Source of the DNA: DASZIT01 sp035948855
GTDB taxonomy: Bacteria; Actinomycetota; Acidimicrobiia; Acidimicrobiales; RAAP-2
Length of the DNA: 64,000 bases
Assembly: GCA_035948855.1 (NCBI GenBank)
Contig: DASZIT010000057.1
Coordinates: forward strand, 26,347 to 90,346
Direction: 5' to 3'
Part shown: piece by piece, positions 42,034 through 51,273 of the stretch
How positions within the stretch are numbered: position 1 is the stretch's first letter
How the letters are laid out: each line of letters starts with the position of its first letter
Program-made: the position numbers and the translations under genes
Notes under the pieces: model-generated
The model's input: only the letters and a program-made list of their open reading frames with translations
Told to the model about the DNA's origin: nothing
The model's database searches: none

Positions 42034-43251
42034 TTGCGCCGCCGAGGGGGAGTACGCAGGGCCGGCGCGGTCGCCGCCGCGTTGGTGACGGCGTCACTGG
42101 GGCTGGCCGCCTGCACCTCGTCCCCGGCCCGGACCACCGGCGCCCGAGCCACCACCGCACCCGCAACCCCGGGACCGGTGTGGCTGTGCCGGCCGGGGTT
42201 GGCCAACGATCCGTGCGCGGCCAACCTGGCCGCCACGGTGGCACCCGGCCCCTCGCCGACCTCTTCCACCACCGTGCAGCCGAATCCTCCAGCCGCGACT
42301 CCGGCCATCGACTGCTTCTACGTCTACCCGACGGTCAGCGCCCAGCACACCACCAACGCCAACCTGCACATCGACCCGGCCGAGCGCCTGGTGGCCGAGG
42401 CTCAGGCTGCACCCTTCGCCCCCAACTGCCGCATCTTCGCCCCCATGTACCGGCAGCTCACCTTGGCATCGCTCCAGGGAACCTCGGGCGTGGCCCTGGC
42501 CAACGCGTCCTCGGTGGCGCTGGCCTATCACGATGTGCTGGCCGCCTGGCAGTATTACCTGGCCCACGACAACGCCGGCCGCGGCGTGGTGTTCATCGGT
42601 CACTCCCAAGGGTCGTCGATGCTGATCAGGCTGCTGGCGTCCCAGGTCGACCCCAGTCCCGCCGAGCGCCGCCTGCTGGTGTCGGCCATCATCCTGGGGG
42701 GCAACGTCGAGGTCCCCGTGGGCCAGAGCGTGGGCGGTAGCTTCCAGAACATCCCCGCTTGCAATTCGACCTCGGCCACCGGGTGTGTGGTGGCGTACTC
42801 GAGCTTCAACCAGGCCCCGCCGGCCAACAGCCTCTTCGGCCGGGCCGGGACCGGGGTCAGCCTGGTTTCGGGGCAGCCACCGGGACCGAGCCGCGCCTTC
42901 CAGGTGTTGTGCGTCAACCCGACCTCCCTGAGCTCTCCGGCCACCCCGGGGCCATTGGAGCCCTACTTCCCGACCGCGGCGGCGGGGGCCGCCGGGAACC
43001 AGCCAACCCCGTGGGTCACCTACCCGAACCTGTACACCGCCCAGTGCGCGTACCAGGACGGGGCCAGTTGGTTGCAGGTCACCGACGTGGCTCCGGCGGG
43101 GGACACCCGGCCGGTGGTGAGCGCGGTGCTGGGACCGACGTGGGGCCTCCACCTGGTGGACGTCAACCTCGCCCTGGGAAATCTGGTCACCCTGGTCGGC
43201 GAGCAAGGAATCGCCTTCGCCGCCAAGTCGATCGGGTCCGGGATCGGCTGA
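42034..43251 (+). CDS. DUF3089-type alpha/beta hydrolase lipoprotein
   Basis: A 405-residue protein that begins at TTG 42034, 2 bp after ilvC. The N-terminus is a lipoprotein signal with lipobox LAAC (SLGLAACTSS), so it should be anchored outside the membrane. The body matches DUF3089: DCFYVYPTVSAQHTTNANLHID, nucleophile elbow VVFIGHSQGSSMLIRLLA, and a C-terminal LHLVDVNLALGNLV. Translation may depend on coupling to ilvC because no ribosome site is visible. A link between this hydrolase and branched-chain amino acids is not known. Confidence 0.78.
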   Translation: MRRRGGVRRAGAVAAALVTASLGLAACTSSPARTTGARATTAPATPGPVWLCRPGLANDPCAANLAATVAPGPSPTSSTTVQPNPPAATPAIDCFYVYPTVSAQHTTNANLHIDPAERLVAEAQAAPFAPNCRIFAPMYRQLTLASLQGTSGVALANASSVALAYHDVLAAWQYYLAHDNAGRGVVFIGHSQGSSMLIRLLASQVDPSPAERRLLVSAIILGGNVEVPVGQSVGGSFQNIPACNSTSATGCVVAYSSFNQAPPANSLFGRAGTGVSLVSGQPPGPSRAFQVLCVNPTSLSSPATPGPLEPYFPTAAAGAAGNQPTPWVTYPNLYTAQCAYQDGASWLQVTDVAPAGDTRPVVSAVLGPTWGLHLVDVNLALGNLVTLVGEQGIAFAAKSIGSGIG

Positions 43252-43293
43252 GCGGGTTCCGACGTCCTCATCCGGGTCCGCGGAAGCTCTTCG

Positions 43294-44736
43294 TCACTTC
43301 TGGGCGGCGACCTTGCCCAGGAACGGCACCAGCCGGTCGAAGAAGGCGTTGTTGGGGTAGGCGCCGGCCGGATCGTTGTGCGAGTAGGTGCTCTGGTAGT
43401 TGGCCAGGGTGAGGTTGCTCGCCGGTATCCCCGACTGGGCGGCCAGCAGCTGGGCATCCTGGGGGACGCCGGCTCCTCCGAGACGGGCACCGAACGCGTA
43501 GATCAGCAGGTTTTTCGGAAGCGCGTGACCCATGGTGGCAGGGACGTCGAGCACGCTCTGGGCCGGATTGGCATTTCCGTTGTCCACCGCCCCGGTGTCA
43601 TCGGTCAGCCGTTGGGGGAAGTACCACTCGGTACCGTCGGCGTTCTGCATCGGGTAACCGGAGAACATGATGGCGAATCGATTGAGCGGCGTGAGGGCTC
43701 CGCTGCCGTTCCAGCCATGGACCGGGCCGGCGGCCGCCAGCCCTTGGCCGAGGTGCGCCTGGGCGGCCAGCAGGCTCGACGGCGAGGTGGCGGCGTTGAG
43801 GGCGAAGCCGTACTGACCGGCATTGGTGACCGGGACCGGAGGAACGATGTTGGCCGGCAACAACCCGGACGCCTGACCCAACGACGGCCCGTTGGGGTCC
43901 AACAGCGTCGCCGCCGATCCGGTGGCGTTGAAGATACCGGCGTAAGGCGCAGGGATCCCCCCGAACGACAGCCAGGGAGTGGCGTTGGGGGCGTTGAGCG
44001 ACTGCAACTCCTGGGTGGCGGTCGGGGCCGCCACCGGGGTCGGGCTGCTGCCGCCATCGATGTAGACCAGGCCGGCCAGGTCGTCGGCCCCCGGGCGGCC
44101 GTTGAAGTCCCAGGTGGCGTAGGCGGTGACCACCGACCCACCCAGCGAGTGGCCACCGAGGACGACCTTCCCGCCGGCCTGCTTGGCCGCCCCGATCACC
44201 ACTTGGAGGTCCTGGACCGCCACCCGCATTCCCCATTGCTTGGCAAACTCGACCGTCGAATCGGCAACCGGCTTTATGTGATGGGTGACGCTCGGGTTCT
44301 TGAGGTAGCCGAGGTAGTAGTCGTACAGCTGGCTGGCGGTGGCCTTGTGCTCCTTGAACAGGTTGAGCTCCGACTGGTCCTCGAGCAGGCTCTCTCGACG
44401 TTCGACCGCCCATACCTGCCAGTTGCTCGTCTTCGACACCAGCCACTGGGCCAGCGGGACGAAGTACGAGGCGGCGGCCGAGGTCCCCGGCTCCAGGACC
44501 AGGACGTTCTTGGCCGTGCTCGGTCCGACCTTGATGACCCCCACCTTGTTGTACTGGGCCGGAGTGCCGGGGGCGGCGAAGCCCGCCATCCAGGTGACGC
44601 CGAGGGGGGAGGTTGCCGACGAGCTGGCCGCCGGACTCGACCCGCAACTCGAGAGCACGGCGGCGGAGCTCACGATGGCCAACGACAGCCAGAGGATCCC
44701 CTTCGGCCGGATGACGGCGGCTCGCAATTTGGACAC
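43294..44736 (-). CDS. Secreted alpha/beta hydrolase lipoprotein
   Basis: A 480-residue protein starting with GTG at 44736. Signal with lipobox-like LSSC (AAVLSSCGSS) predicts a lipoprotein. The nucleophile elbow is VVLGGHSLGGSVVTAYATWDF, followed by LAGLVYIDGGSS, an alpha/beta hydrolase hallmark. The N-terminal part includes WQVWAVERRESLLEDQSELN. Length is larger than a minimal hydrolase, with a cap region of about 150 residues. Convergent with the DUF3089 gene, with 42 bp between stops. Substrate unknown. Confidence 0.75.
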   Translation of the reverse strand: MSKLRAAVIRPKGILWLSLAIVSSAAVLSSCGSSPAASSSATSPLGVTWMAGFAAPGTPAQYNKVGVIKVGPSTAKNVLVLEPGTSAAASYFVPLAQWLVSKTSNWQVWAVERRESLLEDQSELNLFKEHKATASQLYDYYLGYLKNPSVTHHIKPVADSTVEFAKQWGMRVAVQDLQVVIGAAKQAGGKVVLGGHSLGGSVVTAYATWDFNGRPGADDLAGLVYIDGGSSPTPVAAPTATQELQSLNAPNATPWLSFGGIPAPYAGIFNATGSAATLLDPNGPSLGQASGLLPANIVPPVPVTNAGQYGFALNAATSPSSLLAAQAHLGQGLAAAGPVHGWNGSGALTPLNRFAIMFSGYPMQNADGTEWYFPQRLTDDTGAVDNGNANPAQSVLDVPATMGHALPKNLLIYAFGARLGGAGVPQDAQLLAAQSGIPASNLTLANYQSTYSHNDPAGAYPNNAFFDRLVPFLGKVAAQK

Positions 44737-44844
44737 GGTCCGCCAGGATAAGACCTCGGTTCGTTGCCCGCCAGAGTCACCCGCCGCCCGGTTGCGGCGG
44801 GGTCATTTGACCGGCCGGGATCCGCGGGACCGCGGAGCGCGGGG

Positions 44845-45720
44845 CTACTCGACCTGGTCACGAAGCACCGCGGCAAACCGCTCCGGAGCGCCGGCCCGGT
44901 GGGTGAAGTAGAAGGCCGGCTCGATGAGCTCGAGCTCGAGGACGAGCGGATGCCCATCGAGGTCGTCGATGACATCGACCCGGGCGTAGGCCGGCTTCCC
45001 GACCCGCTCGGTCACCACCTCGAGAGTCGTCTCCGCCAGCCTTCGCTGTTGGTCGGTGGCTTCGATCGAGGTGATGACGTGCTGCTCCCAGAGCCGTTCG
45101 ATCTCGCCGACATCGGGCTGGAGCAGCGCCTGTTTGGACACCGCGTGGCTGAACTCGTGGTCGAAGTAGATCAGCGCCACCTCACCGTTGGCGTCAATGG
45201 CCGGTTGATAGGGCTGGACCATCACCGTCTGCCCGTCGCGGTGCAACCGGCGAACGTGGTCGTCGGCGGTTCCGATTCCCGCCCGCACATAGCGGGCGGC
45301 GCCGAGACTCCCGCTGCCTACCGACGGCTTGATCACATAGTCATCGGAAGGCGGGGCCCACGCCGCGCCCGGGGGTACCCACCAGGTGGGCACGATCGGG
45401 ATCCCGTCGGCGGCAAGATCGGCGAGGTAGGTCTTCTCGCTGTTCCACCTCACGAGCGGCTCGGGGTTCACCAGCCGGGTCTCGGTCGCCACCGTCGCCG
45501 CCCAGTCGAGGAACTCCCGTCTCCGGGTCACGTAACCCCACGCATAGTTGACCGTCACCAGGTCGAAGGACTGCCAGTCGACCATCGGGTCGTCCCAGAT
45601 GACGACCTGCGCGTCGAAGCCGGCTGCCACCAGTGCTCCCTGCAGCAAAGGCCAGCCGTCGTCCAGGTCACCGAAGCCCTGGCTGGCGGCGAGCGCCAAG
45701 CGGGGTGGGATCGACGGCAT
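44845..45720 (-). CDS. ATP-grasp domain protein (glutathione-synthetase-like)
   Basis: A 291-residue ATP-grasp enzyme: NYAWGYVTRRREFLDWAA and NPEPLVRWNSEKTYLADLAADGIPIVPTWWV near the front, DDYVIKPSVGSGSLGA as the nucleotide-binding strand-loop, VMVQPYQPAIDANGEVALIYFD, and the metal-binding YARVDVIDDLDGHPLVLELELIEPAFY. Similar proteins form carboxylate-amine bonds, but the substrates are unknown here. ATG at 45720 has TATCTT 7 nt upstream, supporting a leaderless start. Confidence 0.82.
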   Translation of the reverse strand: MPSIPPRLALAASQGFGDLDDGWPLLQGALVAAGFDAQVVIWDDPMVDWQSFDLVTVNYAWGYVTRRREFLDWAATVATETRLVNPEPLVRWNSEKTYLADLAADGIPIVPTWWVPPGAAWAPPSDDYVIKPSVGSGSLGAARYVRAGIGTADDHVRRLHRDGQTVMVQPYQPAIDANGEVALIYFDHEFSHAVSKQALLQPDVGEIERLWEQHVITSIEATDQQRRLAETTLEVVTERVGKPAYARVDVIDDLDGHPLVLELELIEPAFYFTHRAGAPERFAAVLRDQVE

Positions 45721-45727
45721 GCGGGCG

Positions 45728-45733
45728 AAGATA
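45728..45733 (-). promoter_or_regulatory. -10 hexamer of the ATP-grasp gene
   Basis: TATCTT on the minus strand, 7 nt before the ATG at 45720. Confidence 0.45.
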
Positions 45734-45841
45734 ATCGGTGGTGGCAACCGCCACCTTCCTACGTGTGCCCGACCCGGCTCAACGGGGTTGGCCCGGTTGC
45801 GCCCGGTTGCCGGGAAGCCGGCGCGGAACGCAGACTGGGGC

Positions 45842-46213
45842 ATGCTCGATCATCTTGGGATCCAATGTGCCGACCTCGCCGCCAGCGCGGCGTTCTACGA
45901 CACCGTCCTCGCCCCACTGGGAGCCACCCGGCTGATGGACTTCGGAGAGGCCATCGGGTTCGGCATCCCGCCGGCGCCGGATTTCTGGCTCAGCGGGCAG
46001 GCGGGTGGCGACGGGTTTCGCGAGTCGCATATCGCCTTCACCGCCTCCGACCGGGCCACCGTCGATGACTTCCTGGCCGCGGCCAAATCGGCGGGGGCCG
46101 AGGTGCTGCACGAAGCCCGGGTCTGGCCCGAGTACCACCCCGACTACTACGGCGCCTTCGTCCGCGACCCCGACGGCAACAACGTCGAGGCGGTGTGCCA
46201 CGCCCCTCAGTAG
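45842..46213 (+). CDS. VOC family (glyoxalase-like) protein
   Basis: A 123-residue VOC protein: MLDHLGIQCADLAASAAFYDTVLAPLGATRL, SHIAFTASDRATVDDFLAAAKSAGAEVLHEA and YYGAFVRDPDGNNVEAVCH, which carries the usual terminal metal Glu. Homologues are often annotated as glyoxalase/bleomycin-resistance-like with no tested activity. It is divergent from the ATP-grasp gene and convergent with the PRC-barrel gene 31 bp away. Confidence 0.85.
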   Translation: MLDHLGIQCADLAASAAFYDTVLAPLGATRLMDFGEAIGFGIPPAPDFWLSGQAGGDGFRESHIAFTASDRATVDDFLAAAKSAGAEVLHEARVWPEYHPDYYGAFVRDPDGNNVEAVCHAPQ

Positions 46214-46244
46214 CGGAGGCAAGCAGCCCGGCGTGAGACCAGGA

Positions 46245-46868
46245 CTAGTCGATCTCGACGGCCGGCAGGTCCTCCACCTGCTGCTTGGTGATGTTGAGGG
46301 CGATGCCGGAATCGACCGTGGTGACGGCCCCAATCGGAATCGCCACCTGTTTGCGCCCCCACATATGACCTTCTTGGAGAAGCACGTGGGTGACATGGTG
46401 ATTGCGAGGGTCAATGACCAGCCCCTGGACAACTCCGATCTTGCCGTCGGTGGCATCGACCTGCTCGCCTCGGCGTACCGCGACTTCGTCTAAGGGAAGC
46501 GTGTCGTAGGTGACGGCCTGGGGGACATCCCCGATGACCCCGCTCAGACCGAAGTAGGGCTGAGAGAGCGCCTGTCCCGCGGTGTAGTCGGCGTGGCCGC
46601 CACTCCCCGGCAAGAACTGGGTCTCCTCGGCGTGATCGAGCTTCTCGAACTCTTCCATCGTGCAGTTGAGTCGGATCTCGCCACTCGAGGCGTCGACAAC
46701 CAGGTTAAGGGGAACCAGACGACCGAGACCTTGCCGGTGCTCGGGTTCCACCACCAGATGGGTAACTGCCCGAGCGACGGGGTCCACCACCACCCGGCTC
46801 ACCTCGCCGCAAACACCATCGGAACAACGGGCTTCGGCCCCGATCGTGAATTGGGTTGCCTCTGCCAT
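46245..46868 (-). CDS. PRC-barrel domain protein
   Basis: A 207-residue protein. The front half reads FTIGAEARCSDGVCGEVSRVVVDPVARAVTHLVVEPEH, a PRC-barrel; a second barrel-like segment is VRRGEQVDATDGKIGVVQGLVIDPRNHHVTHVLLQEGHMWGRKQVAIPIGAV. ATG at 46868 is preceded by AAGGAGG with 6 nt spacing. PRC-barrels occur in ribosome maturation, photosynthetic reaction centres and stress proteins; this two-barrel form is common in soil bacteria and of unknown function. serC lies 25 bp downstream on the same strand going left-to-right, that is upstream in transcription. Confidence 0.82.
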   Translation of the reverse strand: MAEATQFTIGAEARCSDGVCGEVSRVVVDPVARAVTHLVVEPEHRQGLGRLVPLNLVVDASSGEIRLNCTMEEFEKLDHAEETQFLPGSGGHADYTAGQALSQPYFGLSGVIGDVPQAVTYDTLPLDEVAVRRGEQVDATDGKIGVVQGLVIDPRNHHVTHVLLQEGHMWGRKQVAIPIGAVTTVDSGIALNITKQQVEDLPAVEID

Positions 46869-46893
46869 CGTCGCCTCCTTTTCCTCGGCCGGC

Positions 46894-48063
46894 TCAGGCG
46901 GAAGCCAGCGCCCCGACCACGTAGTTGATGCAGCCGCACACCGACGCCACGTCGTCGGGGTCGATGGCCGGGAACATGGCGATACGGAGCTGGTTGCGCC
47001 CGAGCTTGCGATAGGGCTCGGTGTCGACGATCCCGTTGGCCCGCAGCACCGCGGCCACCGTGGCCGCGTTGATGGCGTCGGTGAAGTCGATGGTGGCGAC
47101 CACATGGCTCCGCTCGTTCTCCCGTTGCACGAACGGGGTGGCGAAGTCCGAGCTGTCCGCCCAGGTGTAGAGGATCTCCGCCGATCGGTCGCACCGGCCG
47201 GTGGAGAACTTCATGCCGCCGTTGTCGTTGAACCAACGGACCTGGTTGTCGAACATGAACACGGTGGCCAGCGCAGGCGTGTTGTAGGTCTGGTCGAGCT
47301 TGGAGTTGTCCAAAGCGATGTTCAGGTCGAAGGAGGCCGGCACCCACCGACCGGTTGCCTGGATGGCGGCGATCCGGTCCTGGGCGGCGGGGGACACCAG
47401 CGCCACCCACAGGCCCCCGTCGGAGCCGAAGCACTTCTGGGGGGCGAAGTAGTAGACGTCGAACTGTCGGGGGTCGACCGGGAGCCCGCCGGCGCCCGAG
47501 GTGGCGTCCACTGCCACCAGCCCACCCCCGTCGGCTGGCAACGCCGCGCCGGTGGGACGGGCGATCTCCATCATCACCCCGGTGGAGGTCTCGTTCTGGG
47601 TGAGGGCGTAGAGGTCGACGTCGTCACGGGCGACTGCGGTCGGGTGGGTCCCGACCTCGGAGGAGATGATCTCCGGTTCCCCCAGGTGGGGGGCCTCGGC
47701 GGCGGCGGCGGCGAATTTGGAGGAGAACTCCCCGAAGCTGAGGTGCTGGCTCTTCTGTTCGATGAGGCAGAAGGTGGCCGCGTCCCAGAAGCAGGTGGTG
47801 CCCCCGTTGCCGAGCATGACCTCATACCCGTCGGGCAGCGAGAACAGCTCCCGGAGGCCTTCCCGGAGGCTGCCGACCACCGACTTGACCGTCTTCTGGC
47901 GGTGGCTGGTGCCGAGGAAATGGTTGGCCGCCTTGGCCAGGGCCTCGACGCTTTCGGGGCGGACTTTGGAGGGTCCCGAACCGAACCGGCCGTCGGCCGG
48001 GAGCAGGTTGGCGGGAATGCTGATCGGCGGGGTTTCAGAGGTCTCGGTCACATATGGAATCAT
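46894..48063 (-). CDS. serC: Phosphoserine aminotransferase
   Basis: A 389-residue PLP enzyme of the actinobacterial SerC type: LLPADGRFGSGPSKVRPESVEAL at the front, LGTSHRQKTVKSVVGSLREGLRELF, EVMLGNGGTTCFWDAATFCLI, and the PLP Lys in DVYYFAPQKCFGSDGG. It makes 3-phosphoserine in serine synthesis, matching serA at 49341. ATG at 48063 overlaps the ATG of the divergent aminotransferase (CATG); a GTG at 48051 is an alternative start that would free some promoter space. Confidence 0.93.
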   Translation of the reverse strand: MIPYVTETSETPPISIPANLLPADGRFGSGPSKVRPESVEALAKAANHFLGTSHRQKTVKSVVGSLREGLRELFSLPDGYEVMLGNGGTTCFWDAATFCLIEQKSQHLSFGEFSSKFAAAAAEAPHLGEPEIISSEVGTHPTAVARDDVDLYALTQNETSTGVMMEIARPTGAALPADGGGLVAVDATSGAGGLPVDPRQFDVYYFAPQKCFGSDGGLWVALVSPAAQDRIAAIQATGRWVPASFDLNIALDNSKLDQTYNTPALATVFMFDNQVRWFNDNGGMKFSTGRCDRSAEILYTWADSSDFATPFVQRENERSHVVATIDFTDAINAATVAAVLRANGIVDTEPYRKLGRNQLRIAMFPAIDPDDVASVCGCINYVVGALASA

Positions 48064-49285
48064 GGCACCCATGGCCCACCCGACGAAAAACCGTGTCTCG
48101 GCTCGCATCGCCGCGGTATCGCCGTCGGCCACGCTGGCGGTGGATGCCAAGGCCAAAGCCCTGCAGGCCCAGGGGGAAAATGTCATCGGCTTCGGGGCCG
48201 GGGAGCCCGACTTCCCCACCCCCGACCACATCGTGGCCGCCGCCGAGGCCGCCTGCCGGGACCCCAAGTCCCACAAGTATTCGCCCACCGCCGGCCTGCC
48301 CGAGCTGCGGGAGGCGCTGACCGTCAAGACCCGCCGGGATTCCGGACTGGAGGCGACCGCCTCCCAGATCCTGGTCACCAACGGGGGCAAGCAGGCCATC
48401 GCCAACGCCTTCGCCGTCCTCTGCGACCCCGGCGACGAGGTCCTGGTGCTGGCGCCGTACTGGACGACCTACCCCGAATCCATCGCCCTGGCCGGGGGCG
48501 TGCCCGTGGTGATCTCCACCGACGCGTCGACGGGATTCCGGGTCTCGGTGGATCAGCTGGAAGCCGCCCTGACTCCCCGAACCAAGGTGCTGCTCTTCGT
48601 GTCTCCCTCCAACCCGACCGGGGCGGTCTACCCGCGCCCGGAGATCGAGGCCATCGGGCGCTGGGCGGTGGACCACGGCCTCTGGGTCATCACCGATGAG
48701 ATCTACGAGCATCTGGTCTACGGGGGTGCCGAGCACCACTCGATGCCGGTCGTCGTCCCCGAGCTGGTCGACACCTGCGTGGTGGTCAACGGGGTGGCCA
48801 AGACCTACGCGATGACCGGTTGGCGGGTCGGGTGGATGATCGGTCCCAACGACATCATCACCGCCGCCACCAACCTCCAGTCCCACGAGACCTCCAACGT
48901 GGCCAACGTCAGCCAGCGGGCGGCGCTGGCCGCGGTGTCCGGCGACCTGTCGGCGGTGGCCGAGATGCGCTCGGCGTTCGACCGACGGCGTCAGATCATC
49001 CACCGGATGCTCAACGAGATCGACGGGGTCACCTGCATCGAGCCGGACGGCGCCTTCTACGCCTTCCCGTCGGTGGAGGGGATCCTCGGCCGGGAGGTCG
49101 GCGGCCGCAAGGTCTCGTCGAGCGCGGAGTTGGCCGAGGTCGCCATCGACGAGGCCAAGGTGGCGGTGGTGCCGGGCGAGGCCTTCGGGGCGCCCGGGTA
49201 CTTCCGGATGTCGTACGCCCTGGGCGACGAGGACATCGTCGAAGGGGTCACCCGGTTGGCCAAGCTCTTCAGTGACGCCCGCTAG
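48062..49285 (+). CDS. Aspartate aminotransferase family, class I PLP aminotransferase
   Basis: About 404-407 residues depending on start (ATG 48062 or 48071). Motifs: KNRVSARIAAVSPSATLAVDAKAKAL, VIGFGAGEPDFPTPDHIV, SPSNPTGAVYPRPEIEAI, and the PLP Lys in VNGVAKTYAMTGWRVGW. It is closest to bacterial subgroup-Ib aspartate/prephenate aminotransferases. serA follows after 55 bp on the same strand. The start region is shared with the divergent serC. Confidence 0.9.
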   Translation: MAPMAHPTKNRVSARIAAVSPSATLAVDAKAKALQAQGENVIGFGAGEPDFPTPDHIVAAAEAACRDPKSHKYSPTAGLPELREALTVKTRRDSGLEATASQILVTNGGKQAIANAFAVLCDPGDEVLVLAPYWTTYPESIALAGGVPVVISTDASTGFRVSVDQLEAALTPRTKVLLFVSPSNPTGAVYPRPEIEAIGRWAVDHGLWVITDEIYEHLVYGGAEHHSMPVVVPELVDTCVVVNGVAKTYAMTGWRVGWMIGPNDIITAATNLQSHETSNVANVSQRAALAAVSGDLSAVAEMRSAFDRRRQIIHRMLNEIDGVTCIEPDGAFYAFPSVEGILGREVGGRKVSSSAELAEVAIDEAKVAVVPGEAFGAPGYFRMSYALGDEDIVEGVTRLAKLFSDAR

Positions 49286-49340
49286 CGCGGCGGTCACCTG
49301 ACCACCGAGATCCCCGGGATCTCTCCAAGGAAGGAACATC

Positions 49341-50906
49341 ATGGGTAGGGTGCTCGTCACCGAAAAATTGGCCCAGACCGGTCTCGACCTGATGGCGCAG
49401 GCCGGCCACCAGGTCGACGTCCAGCTGGATCTGTCCCCCGAGGAGCTGCTGTCGGCGGTGGTCGGGGCCCAGGCCCTAGTCATCCGCTCGGCCACCACGG
49501 TGACCGCCGAGGTCCTGGCCGCCGGCACCGACCTGGTGGTGGTGGGGAGGGCCGGCATCGGGCTCGACAACGTGGACGTGCCCGCCGCCACCGAACGCGG
49601 GGTCATGGTGGTGAACGCCCCCCAGTCGAACATCCTGTCCGCCGCCGAGCAGGCCATGGCCCTGCTGCTGGCCCAGGCCCGGAACATCCCCCAGGCCCAC
49701 GCCGCCCTGGTCGCCGGGAAGTGGGAGCGTTCCAAGTGGGAAGGGGTGGAGCTCTACGGCAAGACCCTCGGGGTGGTCGGGTTGGGCCGGGTGGGCGCGC
49801 TGGTCGCCCAGCGGGCGCTGGCCTTCGGCATGCGTCTGGTCGCCTATGACCCGTTCGTGTCGGTGGATCGGGCCAAGCACATGGGTGTCGAGCTCATGGG
49901 CATCGAGGACCTGATGGGGCAGTCGGACTTCGTCACCGTCCACCTGCCCAAGAACGCCGAGACCCTCGGTCTCATCGGCAAGGACCTGTTGGCCAAGGCC
50001 AAGCCCGGGCTCCGGATCATCAACACCGCCCGGGGCGGCATCGTCGACGAGGAGGCGTTGGCCGAGGCCATCCGTTCCGGACAGGTACAGGGCGCGGGCC
50101 TCGACGTGTTCGCCAAGGAGCCGACCACCGAATCCCCGCTGTTCGAGCTCTCCTCGGTCATCGTGTCCCCCCACCTCGGTGCATCGACGGCCGAGGCCCA
50201 GGACAAGGCCGGAGTGACCATCGCCGAACAGGTCATCTTGGCTCTGGACGGGGATTTTGTCCCGTTCGCGGTCAACGTGTCGGCCGGCGACGTCTCCGAG
50301 ACGGTGCGGCCGTTCATGGGCCTGGCCGAGCAGCTGGGCCGCATCTTCTCCTGCCTCAACGACGGGCTGCCGGACACCCTCGAGATCGAGTACCAGGGCG
50401 GCCTGGCCGGCTCGGGCACCGGGATCCTCACCCTGTCGGTGTTGAAAGGCGTGTTCGCCGCCGCCACCACCGAGCCGGTGTCCTATGTGAACGCACCCCA
50501 GCTGGCCGCCGAGCGCGGCCTCGAGGTCCGGGAGACCTCGACCATCACCGCCCACGACTATGTGAACCTGATCACCCTCCGGTCCGGCGATCACTCGGTG
50601 GCCGGCACTCTCACCGGGCCGCGCACCGAGCCCCGGTTGGTGATGATGGACGATCACACCGTGGAAGTGCCGCCGGCCCCCAACATGCTGGTGGTCAGGA
50701 ACGATGACCGGGCCGGCATGATCGGGGTGGTGGGCACCATCCTCGGGGAGGCGGGGGTCTCCATCTCGTCGATGGCGGTGGGCCCCTCCGCCACCGGCAA
50801 CACCGCGCTGATGGTCCTGTCGACCGACCAGCTGGTTCCCGGCGATGCGCTGGAGCGCCTACGCGGCTCGGCCGGGATCAGTGACGTCCACACCGTGCAA
50901 ACCTGA
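49341..50906 (+). CDS. serA: D-3-phosphoglycerate dehydrogenase
   Basis: A 521-residue long-type SerA. NAD-binding GVVGLGRVGALVAQRALAFGM, catalytic Arg/Glu/His region INTARGGIVDEEALAEAI, GLDVFAKEPTTESPLF, VSPHLGASTAEAQDKAG, then the allosteric substrate-binding domain and a C-terminal ACT domain (MLVVRNDDRAGMIGVVGTILGEAGVSISSMAVG). The ACT domain is the serine feedback site. ATG at 49341 follows AAGGAAGGAAC. First step of serine synthesis, matching serC. Confidence 0.95.
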   Translation: MGRVLVTEKLAQTGLDLMAQAGHQVDVQLDLSPEELLSAVVGAQALVIRSATTVTAEVLAAGTDLVVVGRAGIGLDNVDVPAATERGVMVVNAPQSNILSAAEQAMALLLAQARNIPQAHAALVAGKWERSKWEGVELYGKTLGVVGLGRVGALVAQRALAFGMRLVAYDPFVSVDRAKHMGVELMGIEDLMGQSDFVTVHLPKNAETLGLIGKDLLAKAKPGLRIINTARGGIVDEEALAEAIRSGQVQGAGLDVFAKEPTTESPLFELSSVIVSPHLGASTAEAQDKAGVTIAEQVILALDGDFVPFAVNVSAGDVSETVRPFMGLAEQLGRIFSCLNDGLPDTLEIEYQGGLAGSGTGILTLSVLKGVFAAATTEPVSYVNAPQLAAERGLEVRETSTITAHDYVNLITLRSGDHSVAGTLTGPRTEPRLVMMDDHTVEVPPAPNMLVVRNDDRAGMIGVVGTILGEAGVSISSMAVGPSATGNTALMVLSTDQLVPGDALERLRGSAGISDVHTVQT

Positions 50907-50910
50907 ACCG

Positions 50911-51249
50911 GTGCCGAAGCCGGATCTGAGCCCCTCCCAGGTCGTCACCGTCTTCCGCTCGCGCCTACGACCCGATGCCAACCCCGCCTACGGGGAGCTG
51001 GCCGAGGAGATGGAGGCGGCCGCCCGGCAGGTCCCGGGCTTCGTCGACTTCAAAGCGTTCACTGCTCCCGACGGGGAGCGGGTGTCGCTGATCACCTTCG
51101 CGACGGCCGAGGCCCAACGGACCTGGCGGGACGACCCCCGTCACCGGGAGGCCCAGCGCCGAGGTCGCGACGAGTTCTACCAGGAGTACTCGATCCAGGT
51201 CACCGACTGCGCGCAGGTCAGGCAGTGGGAGTCCGGCTCGCCGGCCTAG
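50911..51249 (+). CDS. Antibiotic biosynthesis monooxygenase (ABM) domain protein
   Basis: A 112-residue protein starting with GTG at 50911, 4 bp after the serA stop. It has the ABM ferredoxin-like pattern: VVTVFRSRLRPDANPAYGELAEEMEAAARQVPGFVDFKAFTAPDGERVSLITFATAEAQRTWRDDPRHREAQRRGRDEFYQEYSIQV. Such small proteins include heme-degrading and quinol-oxidising enzymes, but most are untested. Co-transcription with serA is likely from the spacing. Confidence 0.78.
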   Translation: MPKPDLSPSQVVTVFRSRLRPDANPAYGELAEEMEAAARQVPGFVDFKAFTAPDGERVSLITFATAEAQRTWRDDPRHREAQRRGRDEFYQEYSIQVTDCAQVRQWESGSPA

Positions 51250-51273
51250 GGCTGAGGGCCGCGGGTGTCAGGC

